A DNA stretch of 64,000 bases from Marinobacter caseinilyticus (GCF_011074955.1 NZ_WUQJ01000034.1:186001-250000); one strand, 5' to 3'. Shown: positions 1 through 9,800, counted from the stretch's first letter. Notes: generated by a model not told the origin, from the letters alone. Numbers and translations: made by a program.

Positions 1-67
1 CTCGAAAGGGGCGCTATTCTATGCTAAAACCCCGGCGAAGAAAACAGGCAAACCATCCTGATTTCTA

Positions 68-1453
68 CTAACGACCGAATGGAGGCATTCCACCCCCTCC
101 ACCGCCCGGCGGCATCATGCCTTGCATGCCGCGCATCATATTGGCCATGCCGCCTTTTTTGCTGAATTTCTTCATCATTTTCTGCATCTGCTTATGCTGC
201 TTCAGCAGACGGTTCACATCCTGAATCTGTGTCCCCGAGCCAGATGCAATCCGGCGTTTGCGTGAGTTATTGATCACATCCGGGTAGCGCCGCTCCTTGG
301 GGGTCATGGAACAGATGATTGCCTCAAGCTGCCCCATGCTCTTGTCATTGACCTGCTGCTGGGCTGCCTGAGCCATTTGCCCCATGCCGGGCAACTTATC
401 CATCAAGCCTCCGACGCCACCCATATTTTTCATTTGCTGGAGCTGATCGCGGAAATCCTCTAAATCAAAGCTCTTGCCTTTCTTGATCTTTTTGGTGAGC
501 TTATCCGCTTTCTTTTTATCAATAGTGCGTTCGGCTTCCTCTATTAAAGAAAGCACATCACCCATACCCAGTATGCGCGATGCCACCCGGTCAGGATGAA
601 ACGGCTCCAGGGCATCGACTTTTTCACCGATACCCAAAAACTTAATCGGCTTACCGGTTATATGCCGCACTGACAATGCTGCGCCGCCCCGGGCATCACC
701 ATCCGTCTTGGTCAGCACGACACCGGTCAGCGGCAAGGCGTCGTTAAAAGCCTTGGCGGTATTGGCCGCATCCTGGCCCGTCATGGCATCCACGACAAAC
801 AGCGTTTCAGCCGGGTTCACCGCTTTATGCAGACGACCAATCTCGCCCATCATATGCTCGTCTATGTGCAAGCGACCGGCGGTGTCGAGAATAACGACAT
901 CAATGTGTTTTTTCCGGGCGGCATCGATCGCGCCTTCGGCGATAGCAACCGGGTCCTGGTCTGCACTGCTGGGATGGAAAGCGACGCCAACCTCGCCCGC
1001 CAGCGTTTCCAACTGCTTGATCGCCGCCGGCCGGTAGATGTCGGCACTGACCACCATCACTGACTTTTTCTGGCGTTCTTTCAGGAGCCGGGCCAGCTTG
1101 GCTACGGTCGTCGTCTTACCAGCGCCCTGCAGACCCGCCATCATAATGACGGCCGGCGGGGTGGTCGCCAGGTTCAGACCTTCGTTGCCGGCACCCATTA
1201 CCCGCTCAAGCTCTTCCTGGACAACCCGGACAAAAACCTGGCCTGGTGTAAGGCTGCGCATCACCTCCTGGCCAATTGCCCTCTCACGCACACCTTCAAT
1301 GAACGCTTTAACCACAGGCAACGCGACATCTGCTTCGAGCAGAGCCATGCGAACTTCCCGCAAGGTTTCTTTAATATTGTCATCTGTGAGCCGGGCCTGG
1401 CCGGATATTTTCCGCAGGCTGCCGGACAGTCGATCGGTCAGGTTTTCAAACAT
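68..1453 (-). CDS. ffh: Signal recognition particle GTPase Ffh
   Basis: Protein subunit of the signal recognition particle, which binds 4.5S RNA and signal sequences and docks ribosomes with FtsY at the inner membrane. The 461-aa product begins MFENLTDRLSG, the usual Ffh start; an upstream in-frame ATG at 1516 would add 21 unconserved residues. The N domain covers residues 1-95. The G domain has the P-loop GLQGAGKTTT near 107-116, then DTAGRL and TKTDGDARGG. The M domain carries the RNA-binding motif around RRIASGSGTQIQDVNRLLKQ and ends in a Met/Gly-rich tail. It is divergent from the CcsA-like gene, as is common in gammaproteobacteria. Confidence 0.97.
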   Translation of the reverse strand: MFENLTDRLSGSLRKISGQARLTDDNIKETLREVRMALLEADVALPVVKAFIEGVRERAIGQEVMRSLTPGQVFVRVVQEELERVMGAGNEGLNLATTPPAVIMMAGLQGAGKTTTVAKLARLLKERQKKSVMVVSADIYRPAAIKQLETLAGEVGVAFHPSSADQDPVAIAEGAIDAARKKHIDVVILDTAGRLHIDEHMMGEIGRLHKAVNPAETLFVVDAMTGQDAANTAKAFNDALPLTGVVLTKTDGDARGGAALSVRHITGKPIKFLGIGEKVDALEPFHPDRVASRILGMGDVLSLIEEAERTIDKKKADKLTKKIKKGKSFDLEDFRDQLQQMKNMGGVGGLMDKLPGMGQMAQAAQQQVNDKSMGQLEAIICSMTPKERRYPDVINNSRKRRIASGSGTQIQDVNRLLKQHKQMQKMMKKFSKKGGMANMMRGMQGMMPPGGGGGGMPPFGR

Positions 1454-1620
1454 GGCGCTATTCAATGCCCCTGATAGTAGACGTGTGAGCGAGGAACCGG
1501 TTGATTCCGGTTGCACAATCGCGACATTATACCCAGACTATTGCCCTGAAACGACCAACCCGGTCAATTCAGTACTACCCAACCCTACTTAGTAACCGGT
1601 AAGTTGACCAAAAGGATGTC

Positions 1621-2427
1621 ATGGGAACCCTGATTCTTGCGGTAACCACTTTATTTCTCTATAGCATCGGAACCGCGCTGCAGGCCCTCAGTTTTCGGGG
1701 CAGGGTTCATACCAGCGTTACCATCATGACGCTGATCGGCGTGCTGGCATTGACCAGCCACGGCGTCCTCATTTGGGAGACCGTCCGATCTCAGGGCGCG
1801 TTTAATCTCGGTTTTTTTCAAAGCTCCGTACTGATCTCGTGGCTTATTGTGGCGCTGCTTCTGATCCTGAACCTTCGCAAACCAGTACAAAGCCTATTTC
1901 TCGCCATTTACCCTCTGGCCGGGCTTACGGTCGTGTTCATATTAATATTCCATTCGCCACCGAGGTTTGTGGCGCAGGACAACTGGGGCATGCTATCGCA
2001 CATCGCCCTATCAGTAACAGCCTACAGTCTTTTCAGCCTGGCAGCTGTGCAAGCCTTACTGCTGTATTTTCAGAACCGCCAGTTGAAGCAAAATTACAAC
2101 AGCTTGCTGATTCGCAACTTGCCGCCGCTTCAAACCATGGAGTCCTTGCTGTTTGAAATGGTTTGGGCCGGCGTCATCCTGCTCGTTTTGGCCATTATCA
2201 CAGGTTCCATATTTGTGGATGACCTCTTTGTTCAGGACCTGGCCCATAAAACGCTCTTCTCTCTGATGTCCCTCGCCGTCTTTGTTGGCCTCCTGATCGG
2301 CCGATACACTCAGGGCTGGCGCGGCATCACAGCCAGCCGATGGACGCTCGCTGGTTGCCTGCTGCTAATGATCGGATTTTATGGCAGCAAATTTGTACTT
2401 GAACTGATCTTCCAGCGCGGTGGCTGA
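1621..2427 (+). CDS. CcsA/YpjD-family cytochrome c assembly-like membrane protein
   Basis: A 268-aa polytopic inner-membrane protein with about eight hydrophobic segments. It carries the CcsA/CcmC/HemX-type central region, including DNWGMLSHIALSVTAYSLFS near residues 120-140. The family handles haem or assists c-type cytochrome assembly, but the exact role of this YpjD-like branch is not established. A GGATG-type ribosome site precedes the ATG at 1621. The ffh-ypjD-corC neighbourhood is conserved in Pseudomonas and relatives, which supports the assignment. The stop codon lies inside a 6-bp hairpin (2423-2441) followed by a T-rich stretch. Confidence 0.85.
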   Translation: MGTLILAVTTLFLYSIGTALQALSFRGRVHTSVTIMTLIGVLALTSHGVLIWETVRSQGAFNLGFFQSSVLISWLIVALLLILNLRKPVQSLFLAIYPLAGLTVVFILIFHSPPRFVAQDNWGMLSHIALSVTAYSLFSLAAVQALLLYFQNRQLKQNYNSLLIRNLPPLQTMESLLFEMVWAGVILLVLAIITGSIFVDDLFVQDLAHKTLFSLMSLAVFVGLLIGRYTQGWRGITASRWTLAGCLLLMIGFYGSKFVLELIFQRGG

Positions 2428-2510
2428 ATGATCCGTTCAGCGATTTTCTTGACACGACTTGCCTACAACCCTATTTTCGCTACTTATCTGCAATAAAAGG
2501 ATCAGTCTTC

Positions 2511-3794
2511 TTGAACGAGGCATCGCTGACGGCGCTGTTTTCCCTCCTCGCGGGGCTTATTATTCTATCCGCCTTTTTCTCGAGTTCCGAAACCGGAATG
2601 ATGTCGTTGAACCGGTATCGTCTCAAACACCTGGCGAAAACCGGCCACAAAGGCGCAAGAAGGGCCAACAACCTCCTGAAACGAACCGATCAGCTCATCG
2701 GCGTCATTTTGATCGGCAACAATTTTGTCAACATCTTTGCATCGTCGATCGCGACCGTAATCGCCATCCGGCTATGGGGAGATGCGGGCATCTTTATCGC
2801 CACGATACTGCTCACCATTGTGATCCTTATATTTGCCGAGGTGACACCCAAAACCCTGGCGGCACTGTTCCCTGAAAAAATTGCATTTCCCGCCAGTCAC
2901 ATACTGGGTCCATTGCTAAAAGCACTGTACCCGTTTGTCTGGATGGTCAATCTGTTTACCGGCCTTATCCTAAAAATCCTCCGGATCTCACCCGACGATA
3001 TAGCCAATGATCACCTGAGTCGGGAGGAACTCCGGACGCTCGTCAATGAAGCGGGTGCCCTTATCCCCAGCAAGCACAAAGACATGCTGGTCAGCATCCT
3101 TGATCTTGAGAAAGTCACGGTTAACGACATTATGGTGCCACGCAACGAGGTTGTGGGAATTGATCTTGATGACGACCTGGACGGCATATTGCGCCAACTC
3201 CGCAGCAGTCAACACACGCGACTGCCCGTCTACAAAGGGGACGTCAACAACATTCAGGGCATGCTCCACCTGCGCAACACCTCAAAACTGCTCCTGCAGG
3301 ACGACATCAACAAAGCCATGATCATGCAGTTGTGCCGTGAGCCGTACTTTATTCCTGAGAGCACCCCCCTGAACACGCAACTGATCAACTTTCAAAAAGC
3401 CAAACGACGCATTGGCATCGTGGTAGATGAGTATGGCGATGTGCTGGGCATTGCCACCCTGGAGGATATTCTGGAAGAAATAGTCGGTGAATTTACCACC
3501 GATTATTCAGCCACCAGCCCTGACGTCATTCCCCAGGACGACGGCACCTACATTATTGATGGCTCGGCTGCGGTGCGCACAATCAATAAGATTCTGGATT
3601 GGAAGCTGCCCATTGACGGGCCCAAAACCCTGAACGGACTTATTACCGAGCAACTGGAGACGATTCCCGAAACCAACGTCTGTCTGAAAGTGAAAGGCCA
3701 TCGGGTAGAAGTCCTGCAAATTAAAGACAACGTTGTGAAGGCCGCCATTGTTCACCCTCCCCTGCGGCGTAAAAAGCGATCCAACCGGGCGTAA
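2511..3794 (+). CDS. HlyC/CorC (CNNM) family transporter with CBS pair
   Basis: A 427-aa protein with an N-terminal DUF21/CNNM membrane domain of about four segments (residues 5-180, with SSSETGMMSLNRYRLKHLA near 25-45). A cytoplasmic CBS pair follows (about 190-330, with IMVPRNEVVGID and VVDEYGDVLGIATLEDILEE), then a C-terminal CorC/HlyC domain. Members are linked to Mg2+/Co2+ efflux or resistance. The start is a TTG at 2511 with AAAAGG about 10 nt upstream; no ATG lies near the conserved N-terminus. It probably shares a transcript with the CcsA-like gene 83 bp upstream. Confidence 0.9.
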   Translation: MNEASLTALFSLLAGLIILSAFFSSSETGMMSLNRYRLKHLAKTGHKGARRANNLLKRTDQLIGVILIGNNFVNIFASSIATVIAIRLWGDAGIFIATILLTIVILIFAEVTPKTLAALFPEKIAFPASHILGPLLKALYPFVWMVNLFTGLILKILRISPDDIANDHLSREELRTLVNEAGALIPSKHKDMLVSILDLEKVTVNDIMVPRNEVVGIDLDDDLDGILRQLRSSQHTRLPVYKGDVNNIQGMLHLRNTSKLLLQDDINKAMIMQLCREPYFIPESTPLNTQLINFQKAKRRIGIVVDEYGDVLGIATLEDILEEIVGEFTTDYSATSPDVIPQDDGTYIIDGSAAVRTINKILDWKLPIDGPKTLNGLITEQLETIPETNVCLKVKGHRVEVLQIKDNVVKAAIVHPPLRRKKRSNRA

Positions 3795-3935
3795 GGCAGC
3801 GCTCGGATATATGCCTTTAAGTTATAACCGCGCAACCGTTAGAAAGATCAAATTTTAATCATTCGCTTGACCTGCCCCGGTGAAATACCAACACTAAAGC
3901 TGGAATTTACCATAATAAGAACAGGAGCTTTATCC

Positions 3936-4538
3936 ATGAGTCTAGGCCATACGGTTGGACTGCTCACGCACCCGGATCGGGAGTGGGAGGCTATCCGCAA
4001 GGATTCCGAATCCATCGGGATGTTGTATCTTGGACATATTCTGTTATTGGCACTCATACCTGCTGCTGCAGGTTATTACGGAACGACTCAGGTAGGTTGG
4101 CAGATTGGCGACGGACAGATTATCCGCCTGACATCGGGGAGCGCGCTGCAGCTTTGCATCCTGTTCTATGCGGCCATGTTGGCAGGCGTTTATATCATTG
4201 GACGTTTCATTGATTTTTTTGCGGCAACCTATGACGTGCGAAACGACAACCCTAAAGGGGTCATACTGGCCGCCTACACCGCCACACCCGTCTTTTTGCT
4301 GGGCGTAATTGCGGTGTATCCCAACATTTGGGTGAACATGCTGGTCGGTCTGATTGCCATTGCCTACTCGGTCTATTTGCTATACGAGGGGTTGCCCATA
4401 CTGATGAAAATACCGGAAGACCGGGGCTTTATGTTCGCATCATCCGTGTTGACCGTTGGCCTGGTCATGTTTGTCGGCCTGCTTGCAATAAGCGTTGTCA
4501 TCTGGAGCATGGGGGTCGGCCCGGTGTACGTCAGTTGA
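3936..4538 (+). CDS. Yip1-family membrane protein
   Basis: A 200-aa inner-membrane protein. A soluble start (MSLGHTVGLLTHPDREWEAI) is followed by about five hydrophobic segments, the arrangement of bacterial Yip1-domain proteins, whose function is unknown. The ATG at 3936 has an AGGAG site 7-8 nt upstream (around 3923-3927). A longer in-frame version from 3867 would add 23 unconserved residues. A good intrinsic terminator follows the gene at 4573-4600. Confidence 0.82.
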   Translation: MSLGHTVGLLTHPDREWEAIRKDSESIGMLYLGHILLLALIPAAAGYYGTTQVGWQIGDGQIIRLTSGSALQLCILFYAAMLAGVYIIGRFIDFFAATYDVRNDNPKGVILAAYTATPVFLLGVIAVYPNIWVNMLVGLIAIAYSVYLLYEGLPILMKIPEDRGFMFASSVLTVGLVMFVGLLAISVVIWSMGVGPVYVS

Positions 4539-4572
4539 TCTGCCAGGCTCAGAACACGACAGACTTGATTGA

Positions 4573-4600
4573 CGGGGCGGTCCTTAGCTGCCCCGGTTTT
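4573..4600 (+). terminator. Intrinsic terminator after the Yip1 gene
   Basis: An 8-bp GC-rich stem (CGGGGCGG pairing with CTGCCCCG through one G-T wobble) with a short loop is followed by GTTTTG. It lies 35 bp after the Yip1 stop and before the separately transcribed DUF1631 gene. Confidence 0.7.
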
Positions 4601-4734
4601 GTATCCACGGAGGGGGTTTCCTAAGCATTTGTTCATGTTACCGAACGCTAAATTGCGGTAGATTAGACGTATAATAAAAAATCAAATAGCTACGCTCGGT
4701 CATGTATCCGGTTGAGGCATTACAGGAGTCGGCC

Positions 4735-6960
4735 ATGAATAAGCAGTCCGGCATACATTATCTCCATGAGCACAAAGGCCCGGGGGCGACTGTGAAAGTA
4801 CCACAGGAAGTTGCCCGTATCCGCGATACCGTTGTGGCCGGACTTGGGGATCTGCTCCAGGGCGCATTTGACGCTGTGGACGACTCTCTGTTCGAACTCG
4901 CCAACAATGCCCGCAGCAATAACGAACAGAACCGTTACTTTGAAGCCATGCGAGAAATTCGCATCAAGCGCAAAGGCGTCGAGAAGCACTTCCAGTCTGC
5001 CGTAGCAAAACTGTTTGGCCAGCCCCCACGAAGTTCCGATATCAGTAACACTGACCAAAACGCGCGTCAAACCGCGGACAGCCTTTCGCTGGTTCATAAT
5101 GATGAGCTGGAAGAACAGGTGGCCCTGAACGCCATGGTGAGCAAGGCCCGCGCCTATTTTCAGGGGCCACTGATTCAGCTGCAAACCCGATTCAGTGTCA
5201 TTTACCCGGACGCCAATGAAACAGACCCGGTTAACCCTATGGCGCCGGAACATCTATGCGGTGCCTTTATCGAAGCGGCTCAGGCGCTGGAGATCCAGAT
5301 TCGCGAACGGTTGATTGTGCTGAAGCAATTTGACCGTTACGTGGTGTCCAACCTCGGCATGCTTCTAGATGAAGCGAACCGGATTTTGGTTCAAGCGGGC
5401 GTCATTCCGAATTTCCGATACCATGGCAAGACCGGCGACCAAGTCCGGGCCAAAGAACCCGAGAGCAACCCCGAACCCAAAACATCAACTGAGGCGCATC
5501 GTCAACCGGCGCAGGCAGAATCTCCCCGGGATGAAGCGTTCTTTGGGCAAATCCGCCAGCTTCTGGCCCAGCAGCGTGCCGGCGGCGTTGGCAGCCAAGG
5601 GCCCAGATCTGCCGATCCTTCACTCCATGTCATCGGCGGCGCGGAACTGTTTCAGCTATTAACCGCGCTTCCACCACAGCAGCCACAGCAACTCGATGGC
5701 AATTTGAGCGCCGGCGAGCCTCTAGTCGTTGATTTGCAATCTCTGATCGAGCAACTATTAGGCAAAGCGCAACCAGTTGATGGCAAAAAGCCCGCCCTGA
5801 ACGAGATGGACGAGGACTTAATCAACCTCGTGTCCATGCTGTTTGAATTTATTCTTGACGATTACAACCTGTCTGCGCCTATTCAGGTCCTCATAAGCCG
5901 CTTGCAAATTCCTATTCTCAAAGTCGTGATCAAGGACAGGTCGTTTTTCAGCAAGGCCACACACCCGGCACGTAAACTGCTGAACGCGCTGGCACGAGCA
6001 GGCATTGGCTGGAGCGACGCCGACGAGAAAACCCGTGACAAATTATACGAGCAAATCCACACCATCGTAGTGCGGATCCTGAACGAGTTTGACGGCGACA
6101 TCGCTCTGTTTGAGAGATTGGGCGAAGAATTTGATCAATTTCTCTCGAGAGAGAACCGCAAAGCGACATTGGTTGAGCAACGCACCAGGGAATCCGAGCG
6201 GGGCCGAATCAAATCACAGAAAGCACAAGAAACCGTCGACCAACTGTTGCAGGATCGATTGTCCAAACACAGGGTGCCCGTCGCTATACAGGATATACTC
6301 CTCCAAGGTTGGAGCCGCGTCATGTTTCTGGCGTACCTGCGAAACGATGTTGAACATCGCTGGAATCAGGCTGTGAGGGTTGTGGATGACCTCATTTGGT
6401 GCCTTCACCCTCACATTGAAGACCAAGAGCGCGATCAGTGGGTGCGGGTTGTTCCAGGACTACTCAAGTCACTCCGCGCCGGCTTGGAGGAAGTGTCCTA
6501 CAATTCCACTAAGCTCGACGAAATGATGTCCGAATTTAAGCATGAGCTGACAGAGGCCTTCCGCGCCCACGCTTTCACCGAGGCGAAGGAGATGCCGGGT
6601 GAGCCAGAATCTCAGGATGAAGCCTCAATCGCTCAAGAGGCCGCCGACAAAAATCAGCAAGAACTGGAAGACGCCGCCATTGCTGAATTCGTTGCACAGG
6701 TTGATGCGATTGAGGTGGGCAATTGGGTGGAGTTCAATCTGGTGAATGGCGCCAGCTTCCGCTGCAAGCTCTCTGCCGTCATAGAAGAAGCCAATTGCTT
6801 TGTCTTCGTCAACAGAATGGGCCTGAAGGTAATTGAGAAAACTCGGACGGAATTGGCACACGAAATGCGCCGCGGCCGACTGACAACCCTCGAGCATGGC
6901 GCGCTCATGGACCGTGCGCTGGACGCCGTCATGGGTAGCTTGCGGCGCAATACAGGATAG
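4735..6960 (+). CDS. DUF1631 family protein
   Basis: A 741-aa cytoplasmic protein that matches the DUF1631 family along its length. The C-terminal part (IEVGNWVEFNLVNGASFRCK to about residue 735) has the family's small barrel-like signature. The middle (about 240-330) is low-complexity and variable. No biochemical role is established. I chose ATG 4735 because AGGAG lies 6 nt upstream; an ATG at 4702 lacks such a site. The TonB-like gene starts 52 bp downstream, so the two may be cotranscribed. Confidence 0.85.
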   Translation: MNKQSGIHYLHEHKGPGATVKVPQEVARIRDTVVAGLGDLLQGAFDAVDDSLFELANNARSNNEQNRYFEAMREIRIKRKGVEKHFQSAVAKLFGQPPRSSDISNTDQNARQTADSLSLVHNDELEEQVALNAMVSKARAYFQGPLIQLQTRFSVIYPDANETDPVNPMAPEHLCGAFIEAAQALEIQIRERLIVLKQFDRYVVSNLGMLLDEANRILVQAGVIPNFRYHGKTGDQVRAKEPESNPEPKTSTEAHRQPAQAESPRDEAFFGQIRQLLAQQRAGGVGSQGPRSADPSLHVIGGAELFQLLTALPPQQPQQLDGNLSAGEPLVVDLQSLIEQLLGKAQPVDGKKPALNEMDEDLINLVSMLFEFILDDYNLSAPIQVLISRLQIPILKVVIKDRSFFSKATHPARKLLNALARAGIGWSDADEKTRDKLYEQIHTIVVRILNEFDGDIALFERLGEEFDQFLSRENRKATLVEQRTRESERGRIKSQKAQETVDQLLQDRLSKHRVPVAIQDILLQGWSRVMFLAYLRNDVEHRWNQAVRVVDDLIWCLHPHIEDQERDQWVRVVPGLLKSLRAGLEEVSYNSTKLDEMMSEFKHELTEAFRAHAFTEAKEMPGEPESQDEASIAQEAADKNQQELEDAAIAEFVAQVDAIEVGNWVEFNLVNGASFRCKLSAVIEEANCFVFVNRMGLKVIEKTRTELAHEMRRGRLTTLEHGALMDRALDAVMGSLRRNTG

Positions 6961-7012
6961 GCTAGCCTTCGGGCCCTGGCCTGCATTGTATTACTGGAGC
7001 GCTCAAAGCCCG

Positions 7013-7801
7013 ATGCTGGAGTTCGGCAATCACACTTCTAACGTACCGGCAAAGTACCGAATAACCCTGGCGATGTCCGTTGCTTTGCTTGCTCATACAC
7101 TGCTAATTGCGGCACTGGCTCAATGGGAGGCGCGCCCCGAAGCCGACGTCACCAGACTCAACCTGGTACTGGTCTCATCGGGCGATGCCGAACCAGAAGC
7201 CCAAATCAGCGCGCCAGTAAAGCCTACCGCTACCCTGCAAACTACGACAACGCCAAAAAAGCTGACCATCACACCAGTGCAAACCACCTCAGCGAGTGAC
7301 ACCAAGGCCCCTGAACCCAGCCCCGAATCTGTTCGGCCAAGCCATTCAACTCGTTCCGAAAAACCGACTGCCCCAGCGCCTGAATCCATTTCGAGCGCGC
7401 CTTCGATTGAAGGCAAGTCGTCACCCATTGAGGGACAGGCAGACGCACAATCGACTCAGATCGCGCCTCCAGAGATGGAAACCGAGCCGACCTACCGAGG
7501 AAAACTGGTCTCTCACATCGATAACTGGATCAAAAATTCAGGTCAGATTTACATACCAGCGAAGTCTCAGCGAGCACAAAAACCACCGAAACCACTGGAG
7601 TTGGAACTTTGGTTGATGCGCAATGGCGCGATCAGACGAGCGGATATAACACAATCTTCGGGTGATTCAGTATTTGACAAGCACACGCTCAGAACGGTTC
7701 TGAATGCCAGCCCATATCCCGAACCGCCAAAAGCTGATCAGAAAAACAGCCAGATGCGCTACCGCATAACGCTGGAAGTCGGTTCAGGGCCGCCCCTATA
7801 G
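7013..7801 (+). CDS. TonB-family energy transducer-like protein
   Basis: A 262-aa protein with an N-terminal membrane anchor (about residues 18-37). A long Pro/Ser/Thr/Glu-rich linker spans about 45-160, and a C-terminal TonB-like fold runs from YRGKLVSHIDNWIKNSGQIY to the end. That fold contains the pattern ELWLMRNGAIRRADITQSSG followed by a DKHTLRTV segment. TonB proteins span the periplasm and transmit proton-motive energy to outer-membrane receptors. No exbBD or receptor gene is nearby, so it may be an orphan transducer or a structural protein. The ATG at 7013 has only a distant GGAG. The stop codon lies inside a perfect 12-bp hairpin shared with the end of grxD. Confidence 0.78.
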   Translation: MLEFGNHTSNVPAKYRITLAMSVALLAHTLLIAALAQWEARPEADVTRLNLVLVSSGDAEPEAQISAPVKPTATLQTTTTPKKLTITPVQTTSASDTKAPEPSPESVRPSHSTRSEKPTAPAPESISSAPSIEGKSSPIEGQADAQSTQIAPPEMETEPTYRGKLVSHIDNWIKNSGQIYIPAKSQRAQKPPKPLELELWLMRNGAIRRADITQSSGDSVFDKHTLRTVLNASPYPEPPKADQKNSQMRYRITLEVGSGPPL

Positions 7802-7814
7802 ACGGCCCTGAACC
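7781..7814. repeat. Perfect 12-bp inverted repeat between convergent tonB-like and grxD
   Basis: GGTTCAGGGCCG (7781-7792) is mirrored by CGGCCCTGAACC (7803-7814) around a 10-nt loop containing the TonB-like stop codon. There is no T-run on either strand. It could be a bidirectional 3'-end stabiliser or a weak terminator for both genes. Confidence 0.8.
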
Positions 7815-7820
7815 CTGCAA

Positions 7821-8147
7821 TCAGGCTTCTTCTTTGCTGGCCGCGCCTTTCACCAGGTCCGTCAGCTCGCCGCTTTCTGACATCTCCAGCACGATATCGC
7901 AGCCACCGACCAGCTCACCGTTCACATAAAGCTGTGGATAGGTAGGCCAGCTTGAATAGGCTTTAAGCCCTTCGCGAAGCTCCTGATTGTCCAGAATATT
8001 AACGAATGCGAAGCGCTCTCCACAGGCCATCAGTGCCTGAACAGTTTTGGCGGAAAAACCACACTGGGGAGCTTGTGGCGTGCCCTTCATGTAGAGAATG
8101 ACAGCATTTTCAGAAAGCTGGCTTTTAATCGTTTCGTTGATATCCAT
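7821..8147 (-). CDS. grxD: Monothiol glutaredoxin Grx4/GrxD
   Basis: A 108-aa single-domain monothiol glutaredoxin with the CGFS active site at residues 29-32 (QCGFSAKTVQAL). The glutathione-binding segments WPTYPQLYVNGELVGGCDI follow. The family binds a [2Fe-2S] cluster with glutathione and acts in iron-sulfur trafficking with BolA-type partners. Length and motifs are canonical. It is convergent with the TonB-like gene, ending 20 bp from its stop. Confidence 0.96.
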   Translation of the reverse strand: MDINETIKSQLSENAVILYMKGTPQAPQCGFSAKTVQALMACGERFAFVNILDNQELREGLKAYSSWPTYPQLYVNGELVGGCDIVLEMSESGELTDLVKGAASKEEA

Positions 8148-8531
8148 GAATACTCACCTTAATTTCGTCGGTAATAGAAGCCGTGTGGGCGCAGCGAAGA
8201 ACACACACCAACCCCTGTCTAAGACGTTGGTTTATCGCCGGCTCGTTCGATGAATTCCATTGTACACGCCTGCGCAAACCTGCACCAAATTGATCGCAGA
8301 TGCCGTTCGTCGCCAGGATTGTCTTCATAGGGGTTAACCGATAGACTTAAACGCTGGCTTTTAACAAGCTTTTCAAGCAGCTCCCGTCACGTACACGTCG
8401 CCGGTGCGGAACTCCGCAATCCGGTGCGTTGCTATTTCCGGAATCCAGCCTTTGTGAGGCAGTTGCTTTTGGAACCTTGAAGACTCGTGTCTGACAGGTT
8501 CCCCGAACTATTCGTACCACGGGGACGTATC
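8148..8531. other. Intergenic region between grxD and the argD remnant
   Basis: This 384-bp region must hold the leftward grxD promoter and the old rightward argD promoter. I see no convincing gene. The octamer CCGGTGCG occurs twice, about 20 bp apart, near 8400-8427. No ArgR operator matching the known consensus is obvious. Confidence 0.5.
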
Positions 8532-8800
8532 ATGGCGGAACAACCCCTGCTTAACACATACGATCGCTTACCCATTGTGTTCGACCATGGGCAAGGTCCC
8601 TGGCTACACGATACGAGTGGCTACCGGTATTATGACACCTTATCCGGTCTCGCCGCATGCGGTCCCGGCGATGCTCACCCGGCTATCACTCTCTATTACA
8701 GATGAAGCAATGGATGACATGATTGATAAAGTCGTTCGCATTATTAAGCTGTATGTCGGCGACGACAGGCAACACCTGAGGACGACCCCACAATCGGATG
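8532..8800 (+). pseudogene. argD: argD (acetylornithine aminotransferase) remnant with a large internal deletion
   Basis: The first 50 or so codons (MAEQPLLNTYDRLPIVF, then WLHDTSGYRYYDTLSGLA and GDAHPAIT) match the N-terminus of acetylornithine aminotransferase. Around 8685-8692 the sequence jumps. In another frame it reads LSITDEAMDDMIDKVVRIIK, which resembles the last helix of ArgD. About 290 codons, including the PLP lysine region, are missing, and the reading frame stops at 8705 because of the shift. It lies directly upstream of argF, where an intact argD is expected. Either the gene is truly lost or the assembly collapsed here. The C-terminal match is by pattern only. Confidence 0.8.
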
Positions 8801-8878
8801 ACGGCGTGACCCGAATTGACCTTCATCAGCCGACGCCATCCCACCAATGACAGTATCGATAAGTAAAAGGGCACGAGC

Positions 8879-9793
8879 ATGTCAGTAAGACATTTTTTAA
8901 CACTGAATGACCTGAATGCCAATGAGCTGGACGAGCTACTCGACCATGCCAGTGCGCTGAAAAAGGAATGGCGTGCAGGCAAGGTTCGGGACTCCCTAAA
9001 AAACCGGGTGCTGGCGATGATTTTCGAGAAGTCGTCCACCCGAACCCGGGTTTCGTTTGAAGCGGGCATGATTCAGCTCGGTGGGGCGGCACTGTTTCTC
9101 TCTCCCCGGGATACTCAACTGGGCCGCGGAGAACCCATCGAAGATTCCGCGAGAGTCATTTCAAGCATGGCGGACGCGGTCATGATACGGACGTTCGATC
9201 ACAACACGGTCCGCCGTTTCGCCTCGGTATCCAAGGCACCTGTCATCAATGCATTGACCGACGATTATCACCCATGTCAGCTATTGGCCGATATGCAAAC
9301 CTATCGCGAACACCGGGGCAGCATTCGGGGGGCCACCGTCACTTGGGTCGGCGACGGCAACAATATGTGCAACTCTTACATTAATGCCGCACAACAATTT
9401 GGCTTTCATCTGCGCGTTGCCTGCCCAAAAGGGTACGAACCCGATGCGGCACTAATGGCCGAAGCGGGCAATTACGTATCCATCGTTCACGACCCCCTGC
9501 TGGCAGCAAAAGACTCGAATCTCCTGGTCACCGATGTGTGGGCCTCGATGGGCCAGGAAGATGAGCAAGCTGAACGCGCCAAGACGTTCGCCAACTATCA
9601 GATCAATCCGGCGCTGTTAGCCCAGGCCGACCGAGACGCCTTATTTATGCATTGTCTGCCCGCGCATCGTGGTGAAGAAATATCCGAGGACATGCTTGAA
9701 CATGCCAGCTCAGTGGTCTGGGATGAGGCGGAAAACCGTCTCCATGCTCAAAAAGCGCTGTTGGAGTTTCTGATTCTCGGACAGATGGGCTAA
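8879..9793 (+). CDS. argF: Ornithine carbamoyltransferase
   Basis: A 304-aa anabolic ornithine carbamoyltransferase that makes citrulline from ornithine and carbamoyl phosphate in the cytoplasm. The carbamoyl-phosphate motif SSTRTR lies at residues 52-57, [11 protein letters not shown] near 137-147, and the ornithine-binding cysteine motif [10 protein letters not shown] near 259-268. Length and motifs are intact. It sits immediately after the argD remnant, so it may keep the older argD promoter. The ABC ATPase gene begins 7 bp downstream. Confidence 0.96.
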   Translation: MSVRHFLTLNDLNANELDELLDHASALKKEWRAGKVRDSLKNRVLAMIFEKSSTRTRVSFEAGMIQLGGAALFLSPRDTQLGRGEPIEDSARVISSMADAVMIRTFDHNTVRRFASVSKAPVINALTDDYHPCQLLADMQTYREHRGSIRGATVTWVGDGNNMCNSYINAAQQFGFHLRVACPKGYEPDAALMAEAGNYVSIVHDPLLAAKDSNLLVTDVWASMGQEDEQAERAKTFANYQINPALLAQADRDALFMHCLPAHRGEEISEDMLEHASSVVWDEAENRLHAQKALLEFLILGQMG

Positions 9794-9800
9794 TGGATCT

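Noticed and set aside
708-1592. Plus-strand open frames opposite ffh
   Set aside because: They mirror ffh codon structure, lack ribosome sites and have no recognisable motif.
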